Positions 7,994 to 14,721 are shown, numbered from the stretch's first letter. The stretch is DNA of 21,790 nucleotides from Thermoguttaceae bacterium (GCA_017454585.1 JAFTCU010000123.1:1-21790); one strand, 5' to 3'. Notes: generated by a model from the letters alone, not told the origin. Numbers and translations are program-made.

Positions 7994-8335
7994 ATGTCCA
8001 CAGAAAACAACGAACAGGCCCCGGCCCCGCAGGAAGCCCCGCGCGTCGTTCAGATTAATGATGAAAAAGCGGTTTGCAGCTATGCGAACTTCTGCCGTGT
8101 TTCTGGCGCTCCGGAAGAAATGATCATCGACTTTGGTCTCAACCCGCAGCCGGTGGGAATTCCGACCCAGCCGATCAACATTACCCAGCGCGTCGTGATG
8201 AACTACTACACCGCGAAGCGTATGTTCCACGCTCTCCAGCTGACCCTTCAGCGTCACGAAGCTACGTTCGGCGTCATCGAGGTTGACTTGGCCCGCCGTG
8301 CCCGTCCGCAGGTCCAGCAGCCCGAAGCGGAATGA
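7994..8335 (+). CDS. DUF3467 family protein
   Basis: 113 residues, a small cytoplasmic protein of the DUF3467 family, whose biochemical role is not established. AAAGGA (7981-7986) is 7 nt before the ATG. Residues about 31-100 carry the family pattern: YANFCRVSGAPEEMIIDFG, then the PxQPINITQRVVMNYYTAKR segment and a Leu-rich helix ending LQRHEATFGVIEVD. The first 20 residues are a Pro/Ala/Glu tail and the C-terminus is a Gln/Pro-rich tail. It has its own promoter and is followed by a repeat-rich gap, so it looks like a single-gene transcript. Confidence 0.88.
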   Translation: MSTENNEQAPAPQEAPRVVQINDEKAVCSYANFCRVSGAPEEMIIDFGLNPQPVGIPTQPINITQRVVMNYYTAKRMFHALQLTLQRHEATFGVIEVDLARRARPQVQQPEAE

Positions 8336-8360
8336 GTATCCATTATACGTGTGGGTGAAA

Positions 8361-8438
8361 TGCAAGGCGGTAATGGAGTGGATAGCGCGGAATTGCGTGT
8401 CTTTAGATTTGGAGGGCAGGCGTTCTCGCCGGTCAAGA
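8361..8438 (+). repeat. Fragment related to the 3932-4100 element
   Basis: TGCAAGGCGGTAATGGAG (8361-8378) is identical to 3961-3978. The following AGCGCGGAATT-GCG stretch matches the reverse complement of the right arm of that element, and a CGCCGGT block also recurs. No 25-nt hairpin ends are present. The encoded peptide on the minus strand (KTRNSALSTPLPPCIS) parallels one in the other copy (KTRNSALLAPLPPSIA). Confidence 0.7.
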
Positions 8439-8498
8439 ATTTAAAGATTTAATGTCCAACGAAACCCAAAACCCGCAAGAACCCGCAGACTGAACAAG

Positions 8499-8597
8499 GC
8501 CCCGCGGATGATGCGGATCGGGCGGATTTAACGGATTTTTTTAATTTTTAAAATCCGCGTTGATCCGTTTGACCTGTTTCATCCGCGGGGCTTTTTT
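8499..8597. terminator. Long hairpin with T run, repeat-derived terminator
   Basis: GCCCCGCGGATGA (8499-8511) pairs perfectly with TCATCCGCGGGGC (8579-8591), followed by six T. The inner part is a degenerate repetition of CGGAT blocks on the left and ATCCG blocks on the right that can also pair. The T run fits termination on the plus strand, downstream of the DUF3467 gene. Confidence 0.65.
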
Positions 8598-8644
8598 GTG
8601 TGATCTTTTCTCTGGATCCAGTACTTTAGAATTCGTCATTCCTG

Positions 8645-8779
8645 CATTACCACGCCAGGTTCGTGGAGCTTTCCAAAGCCTTTTGCCTGAAGAATCGTCC
8701 GAAGTGCGAAGAATGTCCGCTTGGGAAACAAAATATTCAAAAATTTTATCAAAAAACCGAAAAATCTCTTGAAAAATAA
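8645..8779 (+). pseudogene. Relict C-terminus of a second endonuclease III-like protein
   Basis: One frame reads HYHARFVELS, KAFCLKNRPKCEECPL and GKQNIQKFYQ before a TAA at 8777. Over 30 residues it matches the C-terminus of the intact glycosylase at 5526-6167 (HYHAMFVELC, KTFCLKNHPKCGECPL, GSQM) at 23 positions. An in-frame stop at 8627 and the absence of any recognisable upstream homology show it is a truncated fragment. Many differences at DNA level are silent, so the parent copy was probably a working paralogue before loss. It also lacks the fourth cluster Cys. The repeat-derived hairpin at 8499-8597 lies just upstream of the break point. Confidence 0.85.
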
Positions 8780-8796
8780 GTGAGGATGCGTATAAT
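8769..8796 (+). promoter_or_regulatory. Sigma-70 type promoter for the ECF sigma gene
   Basis: TTGAAA (8769-8774), a 16-nt spacer and TATAAT (8791-8796), about 38 nt before the ATG. The -35 box overlaps the last codons of the glycosylase relict. Confidence 0.7.
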
Positions 8797-8833
8797 ATAA
8801 TTCATAGTTAATTTTTCACCTTGGAATTCAATC

Positions 8834-9415
8834 ATGACTGAGACTTTGCAAACCCCATCTTCGCTTCTGACTCAATGCAAGCAAAATCAGGCCGAGGGCT
8901 GGCAGAAAATGCACATGCTGTTTGGACGTTTGATTCTTTACTGGTGTAAAAATGCGGGTCTGAATGGCGAGGATCGAAATGACGTTTACCAGGATGTTAT
9001 GTTGACGCTGGTAAAAAGTATTCATTCATTTCAGAAAAACAATCCCAACGATAAATTCCGGAAATGGCTTCGTGCCATTACCCGGACACGAATCGTGGAT
9101 TTTTACCGGAGAAAGCAGACCGAGCCACAGAATATCGAGCATTTGTCTCGTTTTGAGTCGCAGACCCTTTCAGAAAATGAAATGGAAAATCCTGAAGAAG
9201 ATCAGATTGAAAACGAGCTCCTCTTCCAACAGATTTTTGAACTTTTGAAAAAAAATTTCACGCCCCAAACGATGGAGGCGTTTCGTCTTATGTGCTATCG
9301 GGGAGCCACGAGCGAAGAAGTAGCGAAAATTCTTGGTATGACTCCCAGTGCGGTTCGAGCCGCGAAAAAGCGGGTCCTCGACCAAATTCGCCAGCAATTC
9401 GGTGACTTGCTCTGA
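8834..9415 (+). CDS. ECF-type RNA polymerase sigma factor
   Basis: 193 residues, with sigma-70 regions 2 and 4 only. Region 2 includes DRNDVYQDVMLTLVKSIHSF and the KWLRAITRTRIVDFYRR helix (about 45-100) that contacts core polymerase and the -10 element. An acidic linker (NEMENPEEDQIENE) leads to region 4 (about 140-190), with the helix-turn-helix ATSEEVAKILGMTPSAVRAAKKRVLDQIR for the -35 element. The ribosome binding site is weak (GGAA), the promoter looks constitutive. The next gene, 104 nt downstream, is a kinase that begins with an anti-sigma type zinc motif, the arrangement seen in planctomycete ECF-kinase groups. Which genes it controls cannot be read here. Confidence 0.92.
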   Translation: MTETLQTPSSLLTQCKQNQAEGWQKMHMLFGRLILYWCKNAGLNGEDRNDVYQDVMLTLVKSIHSFQKNNPNDKFRKWLRAITRTRIVDFYRRKQTEPQNIEHLSRFESQTLSENEMENPEEDQIENELLFQQIFELLKKNFTPQTMEAFRLMCYRGATSEEVAKILGMTPSAVRAAKKRVLDQIRQQFGDLL

Positions 9416-9423
9416 TTTTACTG

Positions 9424-9445
9424 AGACGATGTTTTCAGCGTCGTC
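9424..9445. repeat. Degenerate GACGAC-family hairpin remnant
   Basis: GAGACGATGTTTTCAGCGTCGT resembles the dispersed unit with several substitutions in the left arm, leaving only a short stem. It lies right after the ECF stop, in the 104-nt gap before the kinase. Confidence 0.4.
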
Positions 9446-9519
9446 GATTTGGTATTTATTCATTTTTTTTCTTTCAAAAGTAACACTCCGCCGTTCTATT
9501 ATTGAAAGGAAATCCCCAA

Positions 9520-10926
9520 ATGGCCCCCTGTATTGAGAATTCACAGTTGAAAATGTTTGTAAACTGTGAACTGAATGACGAACAAACCGCAGAAATCGAA
9601 GCTCACCTTGCGGAGTGTGATCTTTGTCGGGAGAAACTTCGGCAAATGGAAAAAGAAGCTACGCCGTTTTGGGAACTGCCCAAGTCGAGAAATTCTCACC
9701 TTTCTGATTTTTCGGAGTTAAGCCAGTTTGGAGATCGGTTTTCAGCTTTCATCGACTCGGAAACGACGCTGGAGCTTCCACAAATCATCGGTTTTTACGA
9801 AATTCAGAAAGTCCTTGGAAAAGGCGGAATGGGCATTTTGTACGAGGGGGAGCATCTGATGCTTCACCGCAAAGTCGCCATTAAATTCATTCGCCACAAA
9901 AAGATCCTGACTCCCGAAATCACCGAACGGTTCCAGCAGGAAATCGTTTCGGCCGGAAAGCTCTTTCACCCGAATATTGTCACCACGCTTGACGCGGGAA
10001 CGTTCAACGGCCAGCCGTTTCTGGTGATGGAACTTCTCAATGGGATGAATATGGAGCAGTACGTAAAGCAGCAGGGGGCTCTTCCTCTCCACGAAGCATT
10101 TCAGGCGACCCTTCAGGCGGCTCAGGGGTTGGCGCACGCGCACAGTTTCGGCCTGATTCACTGCGACGTAAAACCCTCCAATCTTTGGCGCTGCCCGGAT
10201 GGAATGATCAAAGTCCTTGACCTCGGTCTGATGCAATTAAGTTCGGCCCTCCACGGAACTCAATCCCACCACGGGGGTACGCCCTCCTTTATGTCACCGG
10301 AACAAAAGAATAAAAATGTACCTCTCGACTTTAGGACGGACATTTATTCCCTCGGCTGTACGCTTTACTTCCTCCTGACCGGCAAAGTCCCCGAATCGGA
10401 AGGGGAAAACCGGTTTTCCCTCAAGGCTGCTGGTGTGAAAGTACCCAGGGATGTTCAGAGGATTCTGAATAAAATGACCGCGCCAGAACTGGAAAAACGA
10501 CCGAAATCCATGGAAGAGGTGGAAAAAATGTTGAAGCCTTACGCATCACGACACAGTTCCACGACCATGGTGATGTTGGGCTACATTTGCATGGTCGTTT
10601 CGCTGGTTATTTTCCCGATTATTTTCGGACCGTTGGCAATTATTCTTGGTTTTATCAACAAAAGAAGAGGAAGCGTCTTCCACGGCAGAAATCAAATCTA
10701 CATGGGGCTCGTGTGCTTCCTGATTGGTTGGGCCTTTGGGGTCCTTGTGTTCGTATATAATGATATTATTGATGAAGCGCAGGAAATATCCGAACGTGCC
10801 GTACAAGAACTGGAAGCCGTTCAAAAGGCCGAGGAAGAAAATTCACCTTCACCTGTTCCGCAAAGCGCGGAGCGGGAACCGCAAAGTACTTCCTCCGGCC
10901 CCGAAACTCCCCCCCGGGAGAATTAA
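9520..10926 (+). CDS. Membrane Ser/Thr protein kinase with N-terminal anti-sigma type zinc motif
   Basis: 468 residues from the ATG at 9520, which has AAAGGA 9 nt upstream; an in-frame TTG at 9502 lacks support. Residues 1-45 carry H29-x3-C33-x2-C36, the zinc signature of anti-sigma (ZAS) domains. The Hanks-type kinase domain spans about 92-340: Gly loop GKGGMG (100-105), Lys K122, Glu E141, catalytic loop HCDVKPSN (D216, N221), DLG (234-236) and SPE (259-261). The residue before the catalytic Asp is Cys, so this is a non-RD kinase. Two hydrophobic segments follow at about 350-378 and 393-413, then an acidic, Pro/Ser-rich tail. Because both the kinase and zinc domains precede the membrane segments, they are probably cytoplasmic, and the protein probably holds or releases the ECF factor encoded upstream. 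Confidence 0.93.
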   Translation: MAPCIENSQLKMFVNCELNDEQTAEIEAHLAECDLCREKLRQMEKEATPFWELPKSRNSHLSDFSELSQFGDRFSAFIDSETTLELPQIIGFYEIQKVLGKGGMGILYEGEHLMLHRKVAIKFIRHKKILTPEITERFQQEIVSAGKLFHPNIVTTLDAGTFNGQPFLVMELLNGMNMEQYVKQQGALPLHEAFQATLQAAQGLAHAHSFGLIHCDVKPSNLWRCPDGMIKVLDLGLMQLSSALHGTQSHHGGTPSFMSPEQKNKNVPLDFRTDIYSLGCTLYFLLTGKVPESEGENRFSLKAAGVKVPRDVQRILNKMTAPELEKRPKSMEEVEKMLKPYASRHSSTTMVMLGYICMVVSLVIFPIIFGPLAIILGFINKRRGSVFHGRNQIYMGLVCFLIGWAFGVLVFVYNDIIDEAQEISERAVQELEAVQKAEEENSPSPVPQSAEREPQSTSSGPETPPREN

Positions 10927-10955
10927 AAAATGGTTCATTTTCGGGACCTTTCGGT

Positions 10956-11052
10956 TTGAGTGTGGAGTTGACGCTGGCGCGTAAAGTTGGTTTAGAAAGA
11001 TTTTAACCCATTAAAAGCCAAAGGCTTTTCCAACTCCACTCTCCACTCTCAA
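10956..11052. terminator. Inverted-repeat region between convergent genes
   Basis: TTGAGTGTGGAGTTG (10956-10970) faces CAACTCCACTCTCCACTCTC (11031-11050). Nested inside is a 7-bp perfect hairpin AAAAGCC-AAA-GGCTTTT (11013-11029). It separates the kinase gene from the convergent apbE gene and can act as a bidirectional terminator. Confidence 0.6.
11005..11029 (+). repeat. 25-nt dispersed repeat, copy 1
   Basis: It begins AACCCATTAAAAG and ends AAGGCTTTT. It matches the minus strand at 20781-20805 at 23 of 25 positions. Both copies sit in intergenic hairpins between convergent genes. Confidence 0.8.
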
Positions 11053-11060
11053 CACTTTTT

Positions 11061-12059
11061 TCATTCTTTCCCAAATTTTTCAACTTTCCCGTCCTCGGTC
11101 AAATGCAAAATCTGCGCCTCGGTTTGGGGTAAAGTCCGGATCAGGGCCAGACCTTTTTCCGGACCGAGGACGCTCACGGCTGAGGCCAGCGCATCCGCAT
11201 CGGCAGCCGTCGGCGCGATGACCGAAACGGTCAGACGATTCGTCAGGCCCAGGCCCGTCTTCGGGTCCACGATGTGTGAGTAGCGCTTTCCGTTGATCTC
11301 GACGAACTGGTACATATCGCCCGAGTTGGCGACGCCGCAGTTTTTCAGCGTCCAGAAATCGGTCGGCTTTTCCTCCTTTTTCAGTGGCGTGACGGCAATC
11401 GTCCAGCCCTCTTTACCCGGTGGCGGGTCCCCAAGCCCCAAGTCTCCCCCCGCGTCGAGCAGGACCCGGGTCACGCCGAAAAAACGCATGGTTTTCAGTG
11501 CCTCGTCGATGGCGTATCCCTTGGCGATGCCGCCGAGGTCCAGTCGGACGTGACGTTTCGCGCCGTGGGTGGAGATTGCGATGGCCTGACGGTCTTCATC
11601 GAAGAGGATGTTTTGCCATCCCACCGTGTCGAGCACTTCCCGGATGCGGTTTTCGGGCGGGAGCCTATGAAGTTTGCGGGCAGTACGCCAGAGCTGGACC
11701 ACTTGCCCGACAGTTGGGTCGAACGCTCCGTCGGAAATCTTGGCGTGATGGCAGGCCAGCCGGACGCAGTTCCAAAGATCATCGCTAACGCGGACAAATT
11801 CGCCGGGTTCCGCCCCATCACAGAAGCGGCGGATCTCGCTTTTCTCGTCGTAGTCGCTTAGCCGCTGGTTCAGATCGTGGAAACGGGCCAAAGCCGCGTC
11901 CGCCGCCTTTTTCGCAGTCTGAGCGTCTTCTGCGTAAAGAACGATCCGAATGGGGACGGCCATTTCGATCCCCTTAAACTCGAAACGTTCCTCCGCTTTC
12001 ACGTTCGTCAGGAAGACGAAAGAAAACAGAAAAATTAAAAAAAAGCGTTTTCCACTCAT
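11061..12059 (-). CDS. apbE: FAD:protein FMN transferase (ApbE family), exported
   Basis: ApbE attaches FMN covalently to Thr residues of target proteins such as Rnf/Nqr subunits, outside the cytoplasm. The start at 12059 gives 332 residues beginning MSGKRFFLIFLFSF, a clear signal sequence ending near residue 22 (NVKAEE). The longer reading frame to 12317 only runs through the overlapping upstream gene. Family blocks are DGAFDPTVGQVVQLW, LDLGGIAKGYAID, VLLDAGGDLG, GVANSGDMY and SHIVDPKTG, the last around the Mg/FAD site. The start codon overlaps the stop of the upstream PQ-loop gene (ATGA), so the two are translationally coupled. No target flavoprotein gene is in the window. Confidence 0.93.
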   Translation of the reverse strand: MSGKRFFLIFLFSFVFLTNVKAEERFEFKGIEMAVPIRIVLYAEDAQTAKKAADAALARFHDLNQRLSDYDEKSEIRRFCDGAEPGEFVRVSDDLWNCVRLACHHAKISDGAFDPTVGQVVQLWRTARKLHRLPPENRIREVLDTVGWQNILFDEDRQAIAISTHGAKRHVRLDLGGIAKGYAIDEALKTMRFFGVTRVLLDAGGDLGLGDPPPGKEGWTIAVTPLKKEEKPTDFWTLKNCGVANSGDMYQFVEINGKRYSHIVDPKTGLGLTNRLTVSVIAPTAADADALASAVSVLGPEKGLALIRTLPQTEAQILHLTEDGKVEKFGKE

Positions 12060-12355
12060 TTGGGCGTTCTTTCCTGTTCGCGTGCATTGAGTTTTCGGTC
12101 GCGGACCCGATAGGAAATCACGAGTCCCATAGCCATTGCGACCATGGAAATGTTCATCAGGTAAAACCAGCCGACCCAGTTCCACGCGCCGATGAAGCGC
12201 AGAAGTCCCAGCACATAACCAGAGATGATGAGCGTGTAAAAACGGATACTCACCCCGCCGCAGGATTTGGAGGTCCAGAGTTTCCAGAGGCCGATCGGCC
12301 AACTGGCACCGAAACAAACCATCATTCCCGCCTCAAAAATCAAATTCCAGTTCAT
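12056..12355 (-). CDS. Small membrane protein, PQ-loop / SemiSWEET-like
   Basis: 99 residues with three hydrophobic segments (about 5-24, 36-55 and 60-82) and a basic C-terminal tail (VRDRKLNAREQERTPK). The segment FGASWPIGLWKLWTSKSCGGVSI followed by FYTLIISGY resembles the PQ-loop repeat of half-transporters, although the PQ pair reads PI. SemiSWEETs dimerise and carry small sugars, but the substrate here is unknown. It overlaps apbE by 4 nt. No strong ribosome binding site is visible. A 6-bp inverted repeat (CCGGAA 12377-12382, TTCCGG 12391-12396) lies in its upstream region. Confidence 0.75.
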   Translation of the reverse strand: MNWNLIFEAGMMVCFGASWPIGLWKLWTSKSCGGVSIRFYTLIISGYVLGLLRFIGAWNWVGWFYLMNISMVAMAMGLVISYRVRDRKLNAREQERTPK

Positions 12356-12400
12356 TTTTCGTTTTTTTGAAAAAATCCGGAAAAAAAGAGTTCCGGGGCC

Positions 12401-12428
12401 TTTTCATTTTCTTTTTTCTGACTATAAT
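12401..12428 (+). promoter_or_regulatory. Promoter for tRNA-Leu
   Basis: A perfect TATAAT (12423-12428) lies 13 nt before the tRNA. The -35 candidate TTTTCA (12401-12406, 16-nt spacer) is weak. Confidence 0.55.
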
Positions 12429-12441
12429 TACAAAACAGAAC

Positions 12442-12523
12442 GCAAGAGTGGCGGAACTGGCAGACGCGCTGGATTTAGGTTCCAGTGAGGAAACTCGTAG
12501 GGGTTCGACTCCCCTCTTTTGCA
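12442..12523 (+). tRNA. tRNA-Leu (anticodon UAG)
   Basis: A class II tRNA that folds cleanly: acceptor GCAAGAG with CTTTTGC (one G-U pair), anticodon stem CTGGA/TCCAG with loop TTTAGGT and anticodon TAG at 12476-12478, a long variable arm (TGAGGAAACTCGT) and a T arm AGGGGTTCGACTCCCCT. It decodes CUA and other CUN codons. CCA is not encoded. Confidence 0.96.
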
Positions 12524-12534
12524 TTTGGTTCGTT

Positions 12535-12650
12535 GCGGAGACAACGCTTCCAGTGTCGTTAAAAAGCAAATCAATTAGAAATTTCGCATATTTGGAAATC
12601 TGATTTTCTGTTTTAACGACGCTGGAAGCGTCGTCCCCGCATTTTTTTCT
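12535..12650. repeat. Paired GACGAC-family hairpin element acting as tRNA-Leu terminator
   Basis: Left arm 12535-12564 and right arm 12611-12640 face each other and match at 27 of 30 positions. The right unit is a perfect ACGACGCT-GGA-AGCGTCGT; the left has substitutions (ACAACGCT, AGTGTCGT). It starts 11 nt after the tRNA and is followed by a seven-T run (12642-12648). Confidence 0.85.
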
Positions 12651-12678
12651 CTCTACGTTTGCCAAACCGGCCAAAATT

Positions 12679-13623
12679 TTATTCCGGGTCTTTGAACAGA
12701 CAACTAATGGATTCGTTGAAGTGCAGACGGCGAATCGCTTCACCCAGCAAAGGGGCCACGGAAAGAACCTTCACTTTGTTCGGTGTGCGTTCTGGCGTGA
12801 GCGGGATCGTGTCGGTCACGACGATTTCTTCCACCGGGCACGCATTAAGTTTTTCCACGGCAGGACCGCAGAAAACCGCGTGGGTCGCCGCGATGTAAAC
12901 CTTGGCAGCGCCGGCGTCTTTGACCATTTTGGCCGCCCCGCAAATGGAACCCGCCGTCGAGATCATATCGTCGAACAGGATGCAGATTTTGCCTTCGACC
13001 GAATTGCCTGTGATATTGGCCTGAACCGTGTCGGTGGCGTTTGAACGACGTTTATCGATGATCGCCAAACCGCCGCCGAGTACGTGTTGGTGCTTAAAAC
13101 TGCGTTTGGCGCTTCCTGCGTCCGGGCTGACGATGACGAGATCCTCTTCCGGAATGTTCAGGCCTTTGAAATATTTATCCAGTACGATCCCTGCATTCAG
13201 ATGATCGACCGGAATGTTAAAGAAACCCTCGATTTGCGCCGCGTGAAGGTCCATCGAAACAACACGGTCAGCGCCGGCCTTGGTGAGTAAATCTGCGATA
13301 AGCCTGGCGGTGATCGGTACGCGGCCATCATCCTTGCGGTCTTGCCGGGCATAGCCGAAATAAGGAATGACGCACGTGATCCTGCGGGCACTGGCACGAC
13401 GAAAACATTCAAGGAGAATGAGGAGTTCCATGACGCTTTCATTAACCGGCTGGCACGTCGATTGAATCAGAAAAACGTCGTTTCCGCGCACATTATCGTT
13501 GATTTTGCAGAAAATCTCACCGTCGGGGAAATTGGTGATGGTTAAATTCCCCAGCGGTTGGTGCAGATAATCAGAAATTCCTTTCGCAAGTACAGGGTTC
13601 GCGCGTCCAGTAAAAATTCTCAT
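12679..13623 (-). CDS. prs: Ribose-phosphate pyrophosphokinase (PRPP synthetase)
   Basis: It makes PRPP from ribose 5-phosphate and ATP, feeding purine, pyrimidine, His, Trp and NAD synthesis. 314 residues, the normal length of class I enzymes. The start has GAGG 7 nt upstream. Motifs are NFPDGE near residue 31, the catalytic flexible loop region YFGYARQDRK (about 97-106), DLHAAQIEGFF (metal/ribose binding), VSPDAGSAKR, and the PRPP-binding loop ILFDDMISTAGS (about 219-230). It lies 107 nt downstream of the LysM gene on the same strand and has its own -10 box. Confidence 0.97.
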   Translation of the reverse strand: MRIFTGRANPVLAKGISDYLHQPLGNLTITNFPDGEIFCKINDNVRGNDVFLIQSTCQPVNESVMELLILLECFRRASARRITCVIPYFGYARQDRKDDGRVPITARLIADLLTKAGADRVVSMDLHAAQIEGFFNIPVDHLNAGIVLDKYFKGLNIPEEDLVIVSPDAGSAKRSFKHQHVLGGGLAIIDKRRSNATDTVQANITGNSVEGKICILFDDMISTAGSICGAAKMVKDAGAAKVYIAATHAVFCGPAVEKLNACPVEEIVVTDTIPLTPERTPNKVKVLSVAPLLGEAIRRLHFNESISCLFKDPE

Positions 13624-13671
13624 GATCAGGCCTCAAACAAAAAAGGGGGCAACTCGAAAAATCACCCTTAT

Positions 13672-13677
13672 ATTATA
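13672..13677 (-). promoter_or_regulatory. -10 box for prs
   Basis: A perfect TATAAT on the minus strand lies 48 nt before the prs start. No convincing -35 box is seen at the right distance. Confidence 0.45.
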
Positions 13678-13730
13678 ACGTATTTGAACGGATTAAAAAG
13701 GGGGAGGGTCGAAATTTGGGCGATATTTCA

Positions 13731-14447
13731 TCACTCCCGGTCTGGAATCCGGAGCGTCACTCCCACCGGGAGTTCCTCTTTGCTGGATAAAACATTCTGG
13801 TTCAACTCGAAAATTTCATCCGCTCGGGAGGGACTTCCCAGGTATCTGGCGGCCATTTGCTCAAGGGTGTCGCCGTCCTCGATTTTGTGCTCACGCAATC
13901 CGAAAATGGAGCGCCCGTTCACACCGGACTCGCGGGGGATCACATCCAAACCACCGTTTTGGGAGATTTTCCGGAGAGAATTTCCCGGGTTCCCTTTTTC
14001 CACCATCGGACTTTCATTCAGGAATTCCTCGCTAAAAAGCTCATCCTTCGTGAGAAACGAACCATGCAGGGAATTACTGCTCGGCGGAATTACGGAGCTG
14101 GTGGTTTCGTTCTCCCAGAGTTTTGAATTCGGGTAACCCCCTTGTTCATATTCATTGTCGGGATTGAACGTGTTCGTTTCGGTTGAAGGGGCTGAATTGT
14201 TGAAGGGTTCGGGTTCACTCTGAACCGATGGTTCAACCTCAGGATGGGCAGGAGCGAGCTGAATCGGAGTTTTCATCAGAATGACCCGCGATGGATTTCG
14301 GTCGGGAACGGAATCCAGTATTAGGGTTTTCGGCTCCGAGCTTTGAGGGGCTGGAGTTTCAGGGGCCTGGATCGACGGAATACTGGTCAAAAAAAGGAAA
14401 AGGACCACGCAAACCAAAAAAAAGGAAAGAACTCGAATTTTTTTCAT
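13731..14447 (-). CDS. Exported LysM-domain protein
   Basis: 238 residues. AAAGGA sits 8 nt before the ATG. The N-terminus is a signal sequence or membrane anchor (MKKIRVLSFFLVCVVLFLFL). A long, Pro/Ser/Glu-rich unstructured region covers about 30-180. The C-terminal LysM domain (about 187-236) reads EHKIEDGDTLEQMAARYLG, then a FELNQN segment and LPVGVTLRIP. LysM domains bind the GlcNAc backbone of peptidoglycan, so the protein probably sits at the cell wall. No catalytic domain is visible. Confidence 0.88.
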   Translation of the reverse strand: MKKIRVLSFFLVCVVLFLFLTSIPSIQAPETPAPQSSEPKTLILDSVPDRNPSRVILMKTPIQLAPAHPEVEPSVQSEPEPFNNSAPSTETNTFNPDNEYEQGGYPNSKLWENETTSSVIPPSSNSLHGSFLTKDELFSEEFLNESPMVEKGNPGNSLRKISQNGGLDVIPRESGVNGRSIFGLREHKIEDGDTLEQMAARYLGSPSRADEIFELNQNVLSSKEELPVGVTLRIPDRE

Positions 14448-14520
14448 CGTTAATTTCCTTTGGAAAATCGAAAAGGGTTTCGTGTGAAAACACGCGCAAA
14501 AACCACAGGTTTTTATCTTA

Positions 14521-14529
14521 ATTATACCA
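14521..14529 (-). promoter_or_regulatory. Extended -10 promoter for the LysM gene
   Basis: On the minus strand TGGTATAAT (extended TG plus perfect TATAAT) lies about 74 nt before the start codon. The -35 region is poor, as is common with extended -10 promoters. Confidence 0.55.
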
Positions 14530-14693
14530 TATTAATGATGTTTTGACCACGAAATATTGAATTTTTGGGAATTTTTCACCCTCCCCCCATTGAAAAAATT
14601 TTTAAATGAGGTATATTCTTTTCATTCATAAGGGAAGGGAGATTTTTTCTTGAAGTTTTTGCCTTTTGAGTTAAAAAACTTTTGTACCCCTCC

Positions 14694-14721
14694 TTTACAA
14701 AGTAAAAATCTGTGGTATAAT
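14694..14721 (+). promoter_or_regulatory. Strong promoter for tRNA-Pro
   Basis: TTTACA (14694-14699), a 16-nt spacer and TATAAT (14716-14721) with an extended TG at 14713-14714. The -10 lies within a small inverted repeat TGTGGT (14711-14716) / ACCACA (14724-14729). Confidence 0.75.

Noticed and set aside
8560..8772. 70-codon frame starting MIRLTC in the gap before the ECF gene
   Set aside because: It is out of frame with the recognisable glycosylase relict, has no ribosome binding site and starts inside a terminator hairpin.
12060..12317. N-terminal extension of apbE
   Set aside because: The extension is the overlapping PQ-loop gene read in another frame; the start at 12059 gives a signal sequence and the normal family length.
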